From Chloroflexota bacterium (GTDB lineage: Bacteria; Chloroflexota; Limnocylindria; Limnocylindrales; CSP1-4), in assembly GCA_947475545.1 (NCBI GenBank), contig CANJLL010000001.1:372001-436000 (forward strand): a DNA stretch of 64,000 nt, written 5' to 3'. A program made the position numbers and the translations under genes. The notes beneath the pieces were generated by a model. The model was given only the letters and a program-made list of their open reading frames with translations, was not told the DNA's origin and did not search any database. Below, piece by piece: positions 34,992 through 44,608 of the stretch (position 1 is its first letter; each line of letters opens with the position of its first letter).

Positions 34992-37394
34992 GTGGCCACA
35001 CGCCGCCGGACGGCCGCGCGGAAGCCTCGAACGCGTCGCCGGTCCGGGCCGTCGCTGCCCAGCTTCGCGCTGCCCGCGATCAGCCCGGATCTGGCTCGCT
35101 CGCTGCTGGGCCTGGCGCTCCTGGTCCTCGGGGCGGTCACGCTCATCGCGCTGATCCTGCCTGGGCAGGGAACGCTCACCAACTGGTGGAACGGCGCGGT
35201 GGGTCCATGGTTTGGGAGCCTCCGCTGGATGCTGCCGTTCCTGCTGATTGGCGGAGGCTGGTACCTGGAGTGGGGCGGGGGACAGCGGCCTGGCTCAGGG
35301 TGGGGTGCCACCCTGGTGGGCATCGCCCTGACCTTCGTGGCCTTCCTGGGCATGGTCGAGGTCCTCAGCCTGCACCTGTTTGCCCGGCCCATCAGCGGCG
35401 GCGGACTTGGCCGCTTCATGGCGGCCCGCTTCGTCCCACTGCTTTCCGGCCCGGGTGCGTTCATCGTGCTGCTGGCCCTGGCCGCGCTCGGGCTCCTCGT
35501 CGGGTTCAACCTTCGTCCGCGTGACCTGACCAGGCCCGTGGTGGCCTTGGCGCGGTGGCTGGGCGCCACGACCGCGGCCTCGGTCCAGCGCCTGGATGCG
35601 CCGCCGGCGGCCCGTGAGCGGCCCCGTGCCGACGTGGCAGCCAGCGCCGCAGCGGATCCGGGCGTCCTCGACGCCCGCTCGGGCGTCCGCCCGCGCGGGC
35701 GCACCGTTCCCGGATCCGTGGCCGCCGTCGCGGGCCAGACGGGGATATGGGGCGAGAGCTCCGATGCGGCTATTCCCGTGGCCAACCAGACGCAGGCGCT
35801 GACATCCTCGACGTTTGCTCCCGCCCGGACCGAAGGGAGCGTCGCCACAGGCGCGGGCCAGCCAGCGCGCCCCGCGCCCGCGCTGCCTCCGCTGCGCGAC
35901 CCCGACGACATCACGGACGGGTCCGACTCGCCGCCCACGCGCGAGCGGCGCGAATACGTCCTGCCGCCCCATGAGCTCCTCGACAAGATGATCGAGCCCG
36001 CGTCCCCGGTTGCGGACGATGCGATCCACCGTCGGAACGAGGAGATCATCGTCAAGAAGCTGGGAAGCTTCGACATCCCGGCCCAGATCGTCGGCCGCAA
36101 CGCAGGCCCCGTGGTGACCCAGTACGAGGTCCAGCCGGCGGCCCACGTCAAGGTGAGCCGGATCGAGGGACTCGCCGACGACCTGGCGATGGCGCTGGCG
36201 GCCCGCTCCCTCCGGATCGAGGCGCCCATCCCTGGGAAGAGCGCCGTGGGGATCGAGATTCCCAACAAGGACTTCAACGTCGTCACGTTGCGCGGGATCC
36301 TGGAGTCACTGGACTTCGCGGCATCCGGGACCCGCCTCACGTTCGCCCTCGGCAGGGACGTCGCGGGCCGCGCCCAGGCCGTGGACCTGGCCAAGATGCC
36401 GCACCTGCTCATCGCGGGGGCCACCGGCTCCGGCAAGAGCGTCATGGTCAACGCGCTGATCACCAGCCTGCTGTGCAACGCCACGCCGGACGAGGTCCGC
36501 ATGATCCTGATGGACCTCAAGCGGGTCGAGCTTGCTGCCTACAACGGGCTGCCGCATCTCCTGGTCCCGGTCATCACGGAGCCGGAGCGCGCCCGGGCGG
36601 CCCTCAAGTGGACCGTCAACGAGATGGAGGCGCGCTATCGGCGCTTCGCTGGCGCCACGTCGCGCAACATCAAGGCCTACAACGAGTCGCGCGCGGATCC
36701 AACAGACCGGATGCCGTACATCATCGTGATCATCGACGAGCTGGCCGACCTGATGATGCGCGAGGGCAAGAACGTCGAGGACAACATCGTCCGGCTGGCC
36801 CAGAAGGCACGCGCCACGGGCATCCACCTGGTTCTGGCCACACAGCGCCCATCGGTCAACGTGGTGACCGGGCTGATCAAGGCCAACTTTCCGTCCCGCA
36901 TCGCGTTCGCCATGGCCTCGCAGATCGATTCGCGGACCATCCTGGACACCCCCGGCGCGGAGGACCTGATCGGGCGGGGCGACATGCTCTACCAGCCGTC
37001 GGACCTGCCGCGGCCCATGCGGCTCCAGGGCGTCTTCGTGTCCGACCCGGAGATCGCGCGCGTGGTCCAGCACTGGAAGGACCAGATCGACGACCCACAC
37101 TACGATCTGGCCATCATCGAGACGGGTGACGAGGCCAGCGACACGCCGGAGCAGATCGTGGACCCCGATGCGGACCGGCTGCTCCTGGACGCCGTCGAGG
37201 TGATCCGCGAGTACGACCGCGCGTCCGCCTCCTTGCTGCAGCGTCGGCTCAAGATCGGCTACGCCCGAGCGGCGCGGATCATCGACCAGCTGGAGGCCCG
37301 GGGATACATCGGCGCCTTCGATGGGTCCAACGCCCGCCCCGTCCTGCGCCGCGACGCCGGCGGCGGAGGCGGCGCGAACCTGGACGAGGACTGA
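34992..37394 (+). CDS. ftsK: DNA translocase FtsK/SpoIIIE
   Basis: Septum-anchored ATPase that pumps DNA and promotes chromosome dimer resolution. A basic N-terminus is followed by four transmembrane segments (about residues 36-57, 75-93, 104-125, 153-172), then a Pro/Ala-rich linker. The motor has Walker A GATGSGKS near 476-483, the Walker B region IIVIIDELADLMM, and ATQRPSVNVVTGLIKANFPSRIAF. A C-terminal gamma winged-helix domain (SLLQRRLKIGYARAARIIDQLEARGYIG) reads KOPS-type sequences. The length is 800 aa. The GTG start is 3 bases after rnj. Confidence 0.95.
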   Translation: MATRRRTAARKPRTRRRSGPSLPSFALPAISPDLARSLLGLALLVLGAVTLIALILPGQGTLTNWWNGAVGPWFGSLRWMLPFLLIGGGWYLEWGGGQRPGSGWGATLVGIALTFVAFLGMVEVLSLHLFARPISGGGLGRFMAARFVPLLSGPGAFIVLLALAALGLLVGFNLRPRDLTRPVVALARWLGATTAASVQRLDAPPAARERPRADVAASAAADPGVLDARSGVRPRGRTVPGSVAAVAGQTGIWGESSDAAIPVANQTQALTSSTFAPARTEGSVATGAGQPARPAPALPPLRDPDDITDGSDSPPTRERREYVLPPHELLDKMIEPASPVADDAIHRRNEEIIVKKLGSFDIPAQIVGRNAGPVVTQYEVQPAAHVKVSRIEGLADDLAMALAARSLRIEAPIPGKSAVGIEIPNKDFNVVTLRGILESLDFAASGTRLTFALGRDVAGRAQAVDLAKMPHLLIAGATGSGKSVMVNALITSLLCNATPDEVRMILMDLKRVELAAYNGLPHLLVPVITEPERARAALKWTVNEMEARYRRFAGATSRNIKAYNESRADPTDRMPYIIVIIDELADLMMREGKNVEDNIVRLAQKARATGIHLVLATQRPSVNVVTGLIKANFPSRIAFAMASQIDSRTILDTPGAEDLIGRGDMLYQPSDLPRPMRLQGVFVSDPEIARVVQHWKDQIDDPHYDLAIIETGDEASDTPEQIVDPDADRLLLDAVEVIREYDRASASLLQRRLKIGYARAARIIDQLEARGYIGAFDGSNARPVLRRDAGGGGGANLDED

Positions 37395-38872
37395 TGTTCG
37401 GTCGGGGAGGGTCGCGCAGGCAGGCTGGCGGGCCGCCTGCCGAACGCACAGGGGGTTCCACGAATTCGCCAGCCACCGGCGGCGGGGACCCGACCGGGTC
37501 GCGCCTCCGTTCGGGTCGCGCCCGGGCACGAGGAGAATCCGGCTCGAGCGGGCCCGGCCATGGTCCCGGCGGCATGGGCGCCCCGAGCCTGCCGGAGGTC
37601 CTCCATGCTGCGCGCGAGCGCAAGGGCGTGGATCTCTACCGCGCCGAGCGCGACACCAAGATCCGTGCCCGATACCTCGCGGCCCTGGAGCGCGGTGACT
37701 ACCGCGAACTGCCCGGCCAGGTCTATGCCACGGGCTTCCTGCGCAACTACGCCGTCTACCTGGGCCTGGATCCCGAAGAGACGCTGGGAATGTGGCGGCG
37801 CGAATGCGGCGACCTGGTCCGACCCGATGCGCTGATCGTCCCGCGCCGGTCGCTCCCCATGCCTGCCCGGACCCTGTCGGTCTCCCCGAGCGTGGTCGTT
37901 GGGGCCCTCATGGTCCTGGTGGTGGTGGCGCTCGGCGTCTATCTCGCCGTCCAGCTGCTGCGCTTCGCCAAGCCACCGATCCTCGAGGTGAGCCGTCCCA
38001 GCACGGCACTGGTCGAGGCCGGCGACACCGACACCACGTACACCATCCTGGGTCGATCCGTGGCAGGCGCGTCGATCACGATCACCTCGCCGGGTCGAGA
38101 TCAGCCGTATCGGACCCTTGCCACCGCCGACGGCAGCTGGGCCATTCAGGTGGACCTGCGCCGCGGCCAGAACAAGTTCGAGGTCTCCGCCCTCGACCCG
38201 GAGACGGGTCGCGAGGCCGAGCAGGTGAAGGTGATCCAGATCAATGTCCCGTTCCTCATCGTCCAGGCACCCGCGCTGACCGTCGCGCAGCCAGTCGAGG
38301 GGACGGTCTACGAGAACGGCGCCATCCCGGTCGAGGGCACCGCGTCCAATGCTGCCGCGGTCCAGGTGGTGGCCGCCTGGCTGGGCCCACTCGGATCAAC
38401 GGGCCAGGTCGCGCCGGCGCCCGGCGCGACACCGCTCGTGGTGGCGCCCGCTCCGGTTGGCGTCAAGGACGACGGTACGTTCTCCAGCCCGGTCGAGCTG
38501 ACGGCTGGCCGCTGGTCGATCACGATCACGGCGACGTCAGCGCAGGGCAAGTCCGCATCGCTCACGCGGGCCATCACCGTGGCCTACAAGGGCGCGACCG
38601 TGGGCGTGACCATCCGCGGCGCCGCTACCTGGATCAAGGCATGGGTGGATGGCGTCGTCTCCCCCGATACGACGGCGGCCGGCAAGACCTTCAGCACGGG
38701 CACGGTCCTGACGTTCCAGGGTGCCAAGTCCGTCGAGATCCGCACCGGCTCGTCGGGCAACACCGCATTCACCGTGAACGGCACGAGCATCGGGGTGCTT
38801 GGCAAGGCGGGGATCCCGGAGACATGGCTCTTCCAGCCACCGGACGCTCCCGTCAAGACCACGCGGCAGTAG
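37394..38872 (+). CDS. RodZ-like protein: N-terminal HTH, one TM helix, Ig-like and DUF4115 domains
   Basis: After a Gly/Arg-rich N-terminus, an Xre-type HTH_25 domain lies at about residues 65-135 (LPEVLHAARERKGVDLYRAERDTKIRARYLAALERGDYRELPGQVYATGFLRNYA). One transmembrane helix follows near 170-192. The extracytoplasmic part carries Ig-like modules (two 'VTVAQPVEGTVYENG'-type strands) and a C-terminal DUF4115 segment (WIKAWVDG..., then VEIRTGSSGNTAFTVNG). This architecture matches RodZ, which links MreB to wall synthesis; no mreB is visible here. The length is 492 aa. The start overlaps the ftsK stop by one base. Confidence 0.8.
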   Translation: MFGRGGSRRQAGGPPAERTGGSTNSPATGGGDPTGSRLRSGRARARGESGSSGPGHGPGGMGAPSLPEVLHAARERKGVDLYRAERDTKIRARYLAALERGDYRELPGQVYATGFLRNYAVYLGLDPEETLGMWRRECGDLVRPDALIVPRRSLPMPARTLSVSPSVVVGALMVLVVVALGVYLAVQLLRFAKPPILEVSRPSTALVEAGDTDTTYTILGRSVAGASITITSPGRDQPYRTLATADGSWAIQVDLRRGQNKFEVSALDPETGREAEQVKVIQINVPFLIVQAPALTVAQPVEGTVYENGAIPVEGTASNAAAVQVVAAWLGPLGSTGQVAPAPGATPLVVAPAPVGVKDDGTFSSPVELTAGRWSITITATSAQGKSASLTRAITVAYKGATVGVTIRGAATWIKAWVDGVVSPDTTAAGKTFSTGTVLTFQGAKSVEIRTGSSGNTAFTVNGTSIGVLGKAGIPETWLFQPPDAPVKTTRQ

Positions 38873-38877
38873 CGGCC

Positions 38878-39366
38878 ATGCCGAACCCGGCCCTCGTCGA
38901 GCTTGCGGGACGCCTCCAGCTGGCGTGCCTGGCCGGGGGCCTCACCGTCGCGACCGCCGAGTCCTGTACCGGTGGGCTCATCGCCGCGACCCTCACCGAC
39001 CTGCCCGGCTCTTCGGGCTACGTCCTGGGTGGCATCGTCTCGTATTCGGACGTCGCCAAGACAGGGCTCCTTGGCGTCGCACCCGCGTTGGTGCGGTCAC
39101 ACGGTGCCGTGAGCGCCGAAGTGGCGGCCGCCATGGCAACGGGCGCGCGCGCGCGGTTCGGTGCCTCGCTGGCCGTGTCCGTGACCGGGATCGCGGGCCC
39201 TAGTGGCGGCACCGATGCGAAGCCTGTGGGCCTGACCTTCATCGGCCTCGCCGGGGAGGCCGGCACGGAGGTCCGGCAGGTGACCTGGGCTGGCGACCGT
39301 GCCGCCAACCGACAGGCGAGCGTGGCCGCCGCAATCACCTGGCTGATCGAACGGGTCGGCGGGTGA
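38878..39366 (+). CDS. CinA C-terminal-domain nicotinamide-nucleotide amidase
   Basis: Stand-alone PncC/CinA amidase domain, 162 aa, that deamidates nicotinamide mononucleotide in characterised members. Core motifs are TAESCTGGLIAATLTDLPGSSGYVLGGIVSYSD, VSAEVAAAMATGARARFGA and AVSVTGIAGPSGGTDAKPVG. The N-terminal MoCF domain of full-length CinA is absent. The ATG at 38878 was chosen; an upstream reading in the same frame overlaps the RodZ-like gene and is a shadow. It overlaps the next gene by 4 bases. Confidence 0.92.
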   Translation: MPNPALVELAGRLQLACLAGGLTVATAESCTGGLIAATLTDLPGSSGYVLGGIVSYSDVAKTGLLGVAPALVRSHGAVSAEVAAAMATGARARFGASLAVSVTGIAGPSGGTDAKPVGLTFIGLAGEAGTEVRQVTWAGDRAANRQASVAAAITWLIERVGG

Positions 39367-40928
39367 CCCGCACCGCGGCAGCCGTCGGGCAAGGGTTGCT
39401 CGCGGTACGCGAGGCACGCGCCATCGTGCCGGGGGAGCGGATCCACGTCGTCGGGGCCGGTGGCGCCGGCGCCTCGGCTGCGGCGCTTCTTGGCGTGGCT
39501 TCCGGGGCCATGGTGAGCGGCTGCGATGCCGGTGGGCCATCCCCGTACACGCCGGCCCTGGAGGCGGTCGGTGTCAGGCTGGACTGGGCCCACGCACCTG
39601 ATCACGTCACACGGGAGCCGCGGCCCGCTCGGTTGGCGGTGACCAAGGCCCTGACCGCGACGGATCCGGACCACCCCGAGCTGCTGGCCGCCCGGGCGGC
39701 AGGGGTCCCGGTGGAGCCGTGGCAGCAGATGGTCGCAGACTCGGCCGTCGGTCGGCGACTGGTGGGCATCGCGGGCACCCACGGCAAGAGCACCTCCGCC
39801 GGCTGGCTGGTCCACCTGCTGGTCGCGGCTGGCGCCGATCCATCCGCGTTCGTCGGGGCCCTGCTCCCGTCGGCACTCACCGGCGGCCTCCCGGCGACGG
39901 CACGGATTGGCCGCGGGCCGGCGTTTGTCGTGGAGGCTGACGAGTACGCCGGCAACTTTGAGGCATACCGCCCCGAGATCCTGGTTGTCACCAACGTGGA
40001 CTGGGACCACCCCGACGTCTTTGCCGACCTCGATGCGGTTGTCGCCGCGTTCGAGCGCTGGATCCGGGCCGCACCGCGCGGCGACGAGCCTCCCACCCTG
40101 ATTGCCAACGTGGCCGATCCGGGCGTGCTCCGCCTCCTCGCGCGCCTGGCGGACTGGTCCGGCCGGCTGATCGCCACGGCGCTGCTGGACGTGCCCGACG
40201 GATCGCTGGCGGGAGCCGCTGCCCGTGTGGCCGGGGCCTACGGGACCGCTGGCGGACCCACGAGCGCCCTGGTCGGGCGGATCGCCGCCGTGGACGCGGG
40301 GACGACCAGCCTGCAGTTGGTGGGCCTGGGGATTGACGGGAGGACGAGGCTGGCGAGGCTCGCCACCGCGGGGCGCCACAACGCCCAGAACGCGCTCGGC
40401 GTAGCGGGCGCGGCGCTGGCGCTGGGCGTGGAGGCGGCGGCCATCGTGGACGGTCTCGCGACCTTCACCGGCGTCGGCCGCCGGCTGGAGCGAGTGGGGG
40501 AGGCGGCGGGCGTGGTGGTCTACGACGACTACGGGCACCACCCGGCGGCCATTCGGGCGACGATGGCGGCGCTGCGGCAGCGCGAGCCCGGCCGTCGGGT
40601 GTGGGCCGTCTATGAGCCGCTCACCTTCCACCGCACGGCGGCGCTGCTGGAGCCGTTCGCCGAGGTGCTGGCGGAGGCCGACGCCGTGGTCGTGGCGGAC
40701 ATCTGGGCCGGCCGTGACCCGGACACGACGGTCGCCTCGGCGGCCGGGCTGGCCGGGGCGGTGGCGCACCGGAACGCGGGGATTCCGGTGGCGGCCCCGG
40801 GCAGCGTCGAGGCCACGGCCGACTGGCTGGCCGGCCAGGTTCGTGCCGGAGACGCAGTCCTCGTGATGGGGGGCGGTCACAGCTACCTCATCGGGCCACG
40901 CCTCCTCAAGCGGCTGGGCGCGCGCTGA
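39363..40928 (+). CDS. murC: Mur ligase family protein, MurC-like
   Basis: UDP-N-acetylmuramate:L-alanine ligase-type enzyme, 521 aa. It has the N-terminal Rossmann motif HVVGAGGAGASAAA, the ATP loop GIAGTHGKST near residue 135, VVEADEYAGNF with carbamate/Mg sites, VVTNVDWDHPD and the C-terminal DDYGHHPAAI. It lies outside a dcw cluster, so a role as recycling ligase Mpl or a repurposed MurC cannot be excluded. The GTG overlaps the upstream stop (GTGA). Confidence 0.85.
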   Translation: MTRTAAAVGQGLLAVREARAIVPGERIHVVGAGGAGASAAALLGVASGAMVSGCDAGGPSPYTPALEAVGVRLDWAHAPDHVTREPRPARLAVTKALTATDPDHPELLAARAAGVPVEPWQQMVADSAVGRRLVGIAGTHGKSTSAGWLVHLLVAAGADPSAFVGALLPSALTGGLPATARIGRGPAFVVEADEYAGNFEAYRPEILVVTNVDWDHPDVFADLDAVVAAFERWIRAAPRGDEPPTLIANVADPGVLRLLARLADWSGRLIATALLDVPDGSLAGAAARVAGAYGTAGGPTSALVGRIAAVDAGTTSLQLVGLGIDGRTRLARLATAGRHNAQNALGVAGAALALGVEAAAIVDGLATFTGVGRRLERVGEAAGVVVYDDYGHHPAAIRATMAALRQREPGRRVWAVYEPLTFHRTAALLEPFAEVLAEADAVVVADIWAGRDPDTTVASAAGLAGAVAHRNAGIPVAAPGSVEATADWLAGQVRAGDAVLVMGGGHSYLIGPRLLKRLGAR

Positions 40929-40951
40929 CACCGTTTCCCGCCCGGGCGGGG

Positions 40952-41002
40952 CATACTTGCGACCGGCAGCGGGCCGCCGCCATCCACCCGGGCTGTCCGG
41001 GT
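40952..41002 (+). promoter_or_regulatory. Possible yajQ promoter and leader hairpin
   Basis: A -10-like CATACT (40952-40957) is followed by a stem ACCCGG / CCGGGT with loop GCTGT (40986-41002). A G/C palindrome (CCCGCCCGGGCGGG) lies just upstream. There is no clear -35 box, so this is a weak call. Confidence 0.35.
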
Positions 41003-41025
41003 CATGTCCGCACACAGGAGGTTTG

Positions 41026-41517
41026 ATGGCCGGGGAGATCTCCTTTGACGTCGTCAGCGAGTTCGACGCCCAGGAGCTGCGCAACGCCCTCGACCAGGTC
41101 AGACGCGAGTGCACGCAGCGATTCGACTTCAAGGGCGTAACGGTGGACCTGGTCCAGGAGAAGGAGCGCATCACGCTCCTCACGGACGACGAGTTCCGGG
41201 CAACGGCGATCCGGGACCTGATCGAATCAAAGGCCGTGCGCCGCAGCCTGTCGCTGAAGATCTTCGACTGGGGGAAGGTGGAGCCGGCCGGCGGCAACAA
41301 GGTTCGCCAGGAGATCAAGCTGCGCGAGGGTCTTGCGGACGAGACCGCCAAGAAGATCACCAAGATGCTCCGCGATGAGTTTCCCAAGGTCAAGGCGCAG
41401 ATCCAGGGCGATGCCGTCCGAGTTTCGGGCAAGTCCCGCGATGAGCTGCAGAACGTCATCACCCGCCTCAAGGAGCTGGACCTGGAGGTCCCGCTGCAGT
41501 TCCAGAACTACCGGTAG
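41026..41517 (+). CDS. YajQ family nucleotide-binding protein
   Basis: A 163-aa protein of the YajQ/UPF0234 family, which has two ferredoxin-like folds and binds nucleotides (cyclic di-GMP in some members). Diagnostic segments are SFDVVSEFDAQELRNALDQ, RFDFKGV, and ITKMLRDEFPKVKAQIQGDAVRVSGKSRDELQ. The ATG at 41026 has AGGAGG (41017-41022) 3-4 bases upstream. The frame extends upstream, but earlier residues are unlike the family. Confidence 0.93.
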   Translation: MAGEISFDVVSEFDAQELRNALDQVRRECTQRFDFKGVTVDLVQEKERITLLTDDEFRATAIRDLIESKAVRRSLSLKIFDWGKVEPAGGNKVRQEIKLREGLADETAKKITKMLRDEFPKVKAQIQGDAVRVSGKSRDELQNVITRLKELDLEVPLQFQNYR

Positions 41518-41561
41518 AGTCCGCCTGGGCACCGCCCTCGTCGGCCCGCGCTAGGAGTGGC

Positions 41562-43304
41562 ATGACCACCGAAGAGCTCCCGATCCCCGCCGACGATCCT
41601 TCGCCCCCGGATCTCGATCCCGCCAGGGTTGAAGGGCCCCGGACGGTCGGGCGCGTGGTCGCCGAGGCACTGCGCGCGGCGGGGGTCCGCTACGCCTTCA
41701 CGGTGCCGGGGGAGAGCTTCCTGGGCCTGCTCGAGGGCCTGGCGGCCGCGGGGATCCGGGTCATTGCCGCCCGCCACGAGGGCGCCGCCGCGTTCATGGC
41801 CGAGGCGCATGGCCAGCTGACCGGGCGCCCCGCGGCCGTGATCGGCACGCGGGCGGTGGGTGCGGCAAACATGAGCATCGGCATCCACACGGCATTCGCA
41901 GACTCCACGCCCATGTTCGTCCTGGTCGGCGGCGTCGACCGTCCGTTCCGGGGCCGGGAAGCCTTCCAGGAGGTCGACCAGGTCGCGACCTTTGGTGCCC
42001 TCGCCAAGTGGGCGGTGGAGCTGGACGCGGTCGAAGACGTCGCTGCGTCGATGGAGATCGCGGTCGCCCAGGCCCTCGGCGGGCGCCCGGGCCCGGTCCT
42101 GATCTCCATGCCGGAAGATCTCCTCGACGAGATCGTCCCTGGCGAGACCGTCGCCATCACCCGACCGTCGCGCCGTGCGGGCGTTTCCGACGACCAGGTC
42201 CGCGCTGTGCTGCAGCTGCTGGCATCCGCGGAGCGACCGGTGATCCTCGCCGGTGGCGGTGTCCTGCGCGCGCGGTGCTCCAACGACCTCCTCCGTCTTG
42301 CCGAGCTGCTGCATGTCCCGGTGGTCGCCGCCTGGCGGCGCGGCGACGTGGTGCCCAACGACAACCCGCTCTATCTCGGCATGACCGGCTACGGGTCACC
42401 GGCCGTGGTCCGGGAGCGCCTGGCCGGGGCGGACGCGATGCTGGTCATCGGTTGTCGGCTGAACGAGATTGCCTCTCACCAGTGGTCCATTCCGGCCGCA
42501 GGCACGCGCTGGGCCCACGTGGACATCGCCCCGGCCCGGCCGTCGCCGGTACTGGCGCCCGCGGACATCACCGTGGAGGCGGACGCCAAGGTCTTCCTGC
42601 GCGCCGCGGTGTCGCGGCTGGAAAAGTCCGTCCTGCTGGCCGACCTCGTGACAGCCCGGGACGAGCACAACGATCGCGACCGCGCCGCCTGGGAGGCCGC
42701 CACGGTGGTGGACCAGGCACCGTGGGATGGACCCGGCGTCCACCCGGGCCGGGTGATCGCCGCGCTGGGTCGCGTGTTGCCGGAGACCGCCATCCTGACC
42801 ACCGACGCCGGAAGCTTTGCCGGCTGGGCGGCGCGCGGCTATCGGTTCCGCCGGCCGGGAACCTTCCTGGGGCCCACCTCCGGGGCCATGGGCTACGGCC
42901 TGCCCGCGGCGATCGCGGCGGCGCTGGTCCACCGGGACCGGCCGGTCGTCGCCCTGACGGGTGACGGTGGGATGGGCATGACGCTGGCCGAGCTGGAGAC
43001 GGCGGTGCGCGAGGGCGCGAAGCTGATCGCCCTGGTCTTCGACAACCAGCAGTACGCCATGATCCGCCGCTACCAGGACGCCCGCCCCGGCGCGGCCGCG
43101 ATCGCGACCGATCTCGGGCCAATCGACTTTGCTGCCGTGGCTCGGGCCGAGGGCGCGCGCGGGATCCGCGTCGAGACCGACGCCGCGTTCGAGCCCGCCC
43201 TCCGCCAGGCCCTCTCCCAAGACGGGCCGACCCTGATCCATCTCGTCGTGGATCGTCGCTGGAACTCCGTCGACCTGGCGGCCACGGGTCCAGCCGATGT
43301 CTGA
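41562..43304 (+). CDS. Thiamine-diphosphate enzyme, acetolactate-synthase-like
   Basis: Member of the ThDP family with the three-domain layout of acetolactate synthase large subunits and related decarboxylases. The conserved glutamate that activates ThDP is in ARHEGAAAFMAEAHGQLTG near residue 74. The central domain has RPVILAGGG near 225, and the ThDP/Mg motif GDGGMGMTLAELE is near 467. The length is 580 aa. No regulatory subunit (ilvN) or ilvC is near, so sulfoacetaldehyde-, oxalyl-CoA- or glyoxylate-type activities remain possible. It overlaps the next gene by 8 bases. Confidence 0.82.
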   Translation: MTTEELPIPADDPSPPDLDPARVEGPRTVGRVVAEALRAAGVRYAFTVPGESFLGLLEGLAAAGIRVIAARHEGAAAFMAEAHGQLTGRPAAVIGTRAVGAANMSIGIHTAFADSTPMFVLVGGVDRPFRGREAFQEVDQVATFGALAKWAVELDAVEDVAASMEIAVAQALGGRPGPVLISMPEDLLDEIVPGETVAITRPSRRAGVSDDQVRAVLQLLASAERPVILAGGGVLRARCSNDLLRLAELLHVPVVAAWRRGDVVPNDNPLYLGMTGYGSPAVVRERLAGADAMLVIGCRLNEIASHQWSIPAAGTRWAHVDIAPARPSPVLAPADITVEADAKVFLRAAVSRLEKSVLLADLVTARDEHNDRDRAAWEAATVVDQAPWDGPGVHPGRVIAALGRVLPETAILTTDAGSFAGWAARGYRFRRPGTFLGPTSGAMGYGLPAAIAAALVHRDRPVVALTGDGGMGMTLAELETAVREGAKLIALVFDNQQYAMIRRYQDARPGAAAIATDLGPIDFAAVARAEGARGIRVETDAAFEPALRQALSQDGPTLIHLVVDRRWNSVDLAATGPADV

Positions 43305-43638
43305 TCCGCGCACGACGTTTCACCTGGCGCCGCGGGCCCGCTGGGAGGGCTGGCCGCCCGGGGCGGCGTACGAGTCCCCCTCACTCCACCAGGAGGGGTT
43401 CATCCACTGCACGGATGGCGCCGACAACATGGTCGCGACGGCCAACCGCTTCTACCGTGATGACCCGGGCGAGTTCGTGGTCATGACGGTAGACCTGGAC
43501 CGCACGGGGAGCCCGTGGAGATTTGATGATCCGGGCAAGCCGTTCCCGCACATCTATGGGCCAATTGCCCGCGAGGCGATCCTGGCCGTCCGGCCCTTCC
43601 CGCGCGATGCCGAGGGGGCGTTCGTCCGCTTCGAGTAG
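43297..43638 (+). CDS. DUF952 family protein
   Basis: A 113-aa protein with the DUF952 signature: a short N-terminus, then ESPSLHQEGFIHCTDGADNMVATANRFY and a C-terminal FPHIYGPIAREAILAVRPF. The function of the family is not known; a nucleotide-related ADP-ribosyl fold is often suggested. The ATG overlaps the ThDP enzyme's 3' end, and the ThDP gene is probably its operon partner. Confidence 0.85.
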   Translation: MSDPRTTFHLAPRARWEGWPPGAAYESPSLHQEGFIHCTDGADNMVATANRFYRDDPGEFVVMTVDLDRTGSPWRFDDPGKPFPHIYGPIAREAILAVRPFPRDAEGAFVRFE

Positions 43639-43688
43639 GGGAGCGATGGCGGCCCAGGCGCGAGGCGGAGGCCCAGTCCGTCCGCCGC

Positions 43689-44564
43689 TCAGTCGGCCGG
43701 GCGCCCGGGAGCGCGACCCACGATGGAGAACGAGAGCGGGATCCGGCCGCGCTCCTCGGGCAGCGCGTCGCCGTGCCCGCTCCACCAGTCGACGTTGTGC
43801 TCCGTCAACCGCTCCAGCCGCACGCCGGCCTGGAGGAGGGCGGTGACCACCTCGCCAAGCGTCCACGCCCGCGCAAACTTCGTACTCTGGTCGTCGTCCG
43901 CGAGCGACAGGTGGTCGATATATCCGGGCTCCCAGCCCTTGGAGGCCTCTGGACCAGCGAAATAGTCGTAGTCGGTCGCGATCCAGCGGCCGTCCTCGGC
44001 GACGTCGAAGAGCCACTCGGCCGGATGCCCCTCGAAGAGCACGAATCGCCCGGTGGGGGAGAGGAGCCTGGCGATCACCGCCGCCCAGCGGTCAATGTCC
44101 TGGACCCACATGAGGCTGCCGCGGCCCGTGTACAGGAGGTCGGCCGTTCCGTCGAGCGCGTGCGGGGTTTCGAGCACGTCCGCCTCGATCCAGGTCGCCG
44201 GCGCACCGACCGCCGCCGTCAGTCGCCGGGCCAGGTCCAGCATGCGCGGGCTGAAGTCCAGGCCAATCACCTCGTCCGCTCCCAGGTTCCAGAGCGAGAG
44301 GGTGTCCCGGCCTCCGGCACACTGGAGATGGATCGCCCGCCGGCAGCGCCCGTGCAGGTCGCCGATCAGCTGTTCCTCCACCGGGAAGAGGTTGGAGCCG
44401 CCCGACGAGATCAGCGCCACCGCCTCGGCGAACCAGCCCTCGTACCGCTCCGCGGCCTCGTCCCAGGCCTGGCGGTTGGCGGCGTGCATGGCCTCGACGC
44501 TGGCCGACTCACCCGGAGCGGCCGGGCGAACGTGCGGGAGCGGCTCGTCTTCAGGGCTCGTCAT
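43689..44564 (-). CDS. Class I SAM-dependent methyltransferase
   Basis: A 291-aa methyltransferase. The SAM motif I is HLQCAGGRDTLSLWNLGA near residue 80, with GLDFSPRMLDLARRL (motif II) and ADVLETPHAL. The aromatic-rich C-terminal half (LLYTGRGSLMWVQDIDRW and DYFAGPEASKGWEPGYIDHL) forms a substrate pocket. The substrate is unknown. A -10-like TAGACT (44576-44571 on the - strand) ends 6 bases before the ATG, which would give a leaderless transcript. It is convergent with DUF952. Confidence 0.85.
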   Translation of the reverse strand: MTSPEDEPLPHVRPAAPGESASVEAMHAANRQAWDEAAERYEGWFAEAVALISSGGSNLFPVEEQLIGDLHGRCRRAIHLQCAGGRDTLSLWNLGADEVIGLDFSPRMLDLARRLTAAVGAPATWIEADVLETPHALDGTADLLYTGRGSLMWVQDIDRWAAVIARLLSPTGRFVLFEGHPAEWLFDVAEDGRWIATDYDYFAGPEASKGWEPGYIDHLSLADDDQSTKFARAWTLGEVVTALLQAGVRLERLTEHNVDWWSGHGDALPEERGRIPLSFSIVGRAPGRPAD

Positions 44565-44608
44565 CGGCCCAGTCTACGAGGCGCGCGACGTGAGGCGCTG
44601 GAGGGCGG

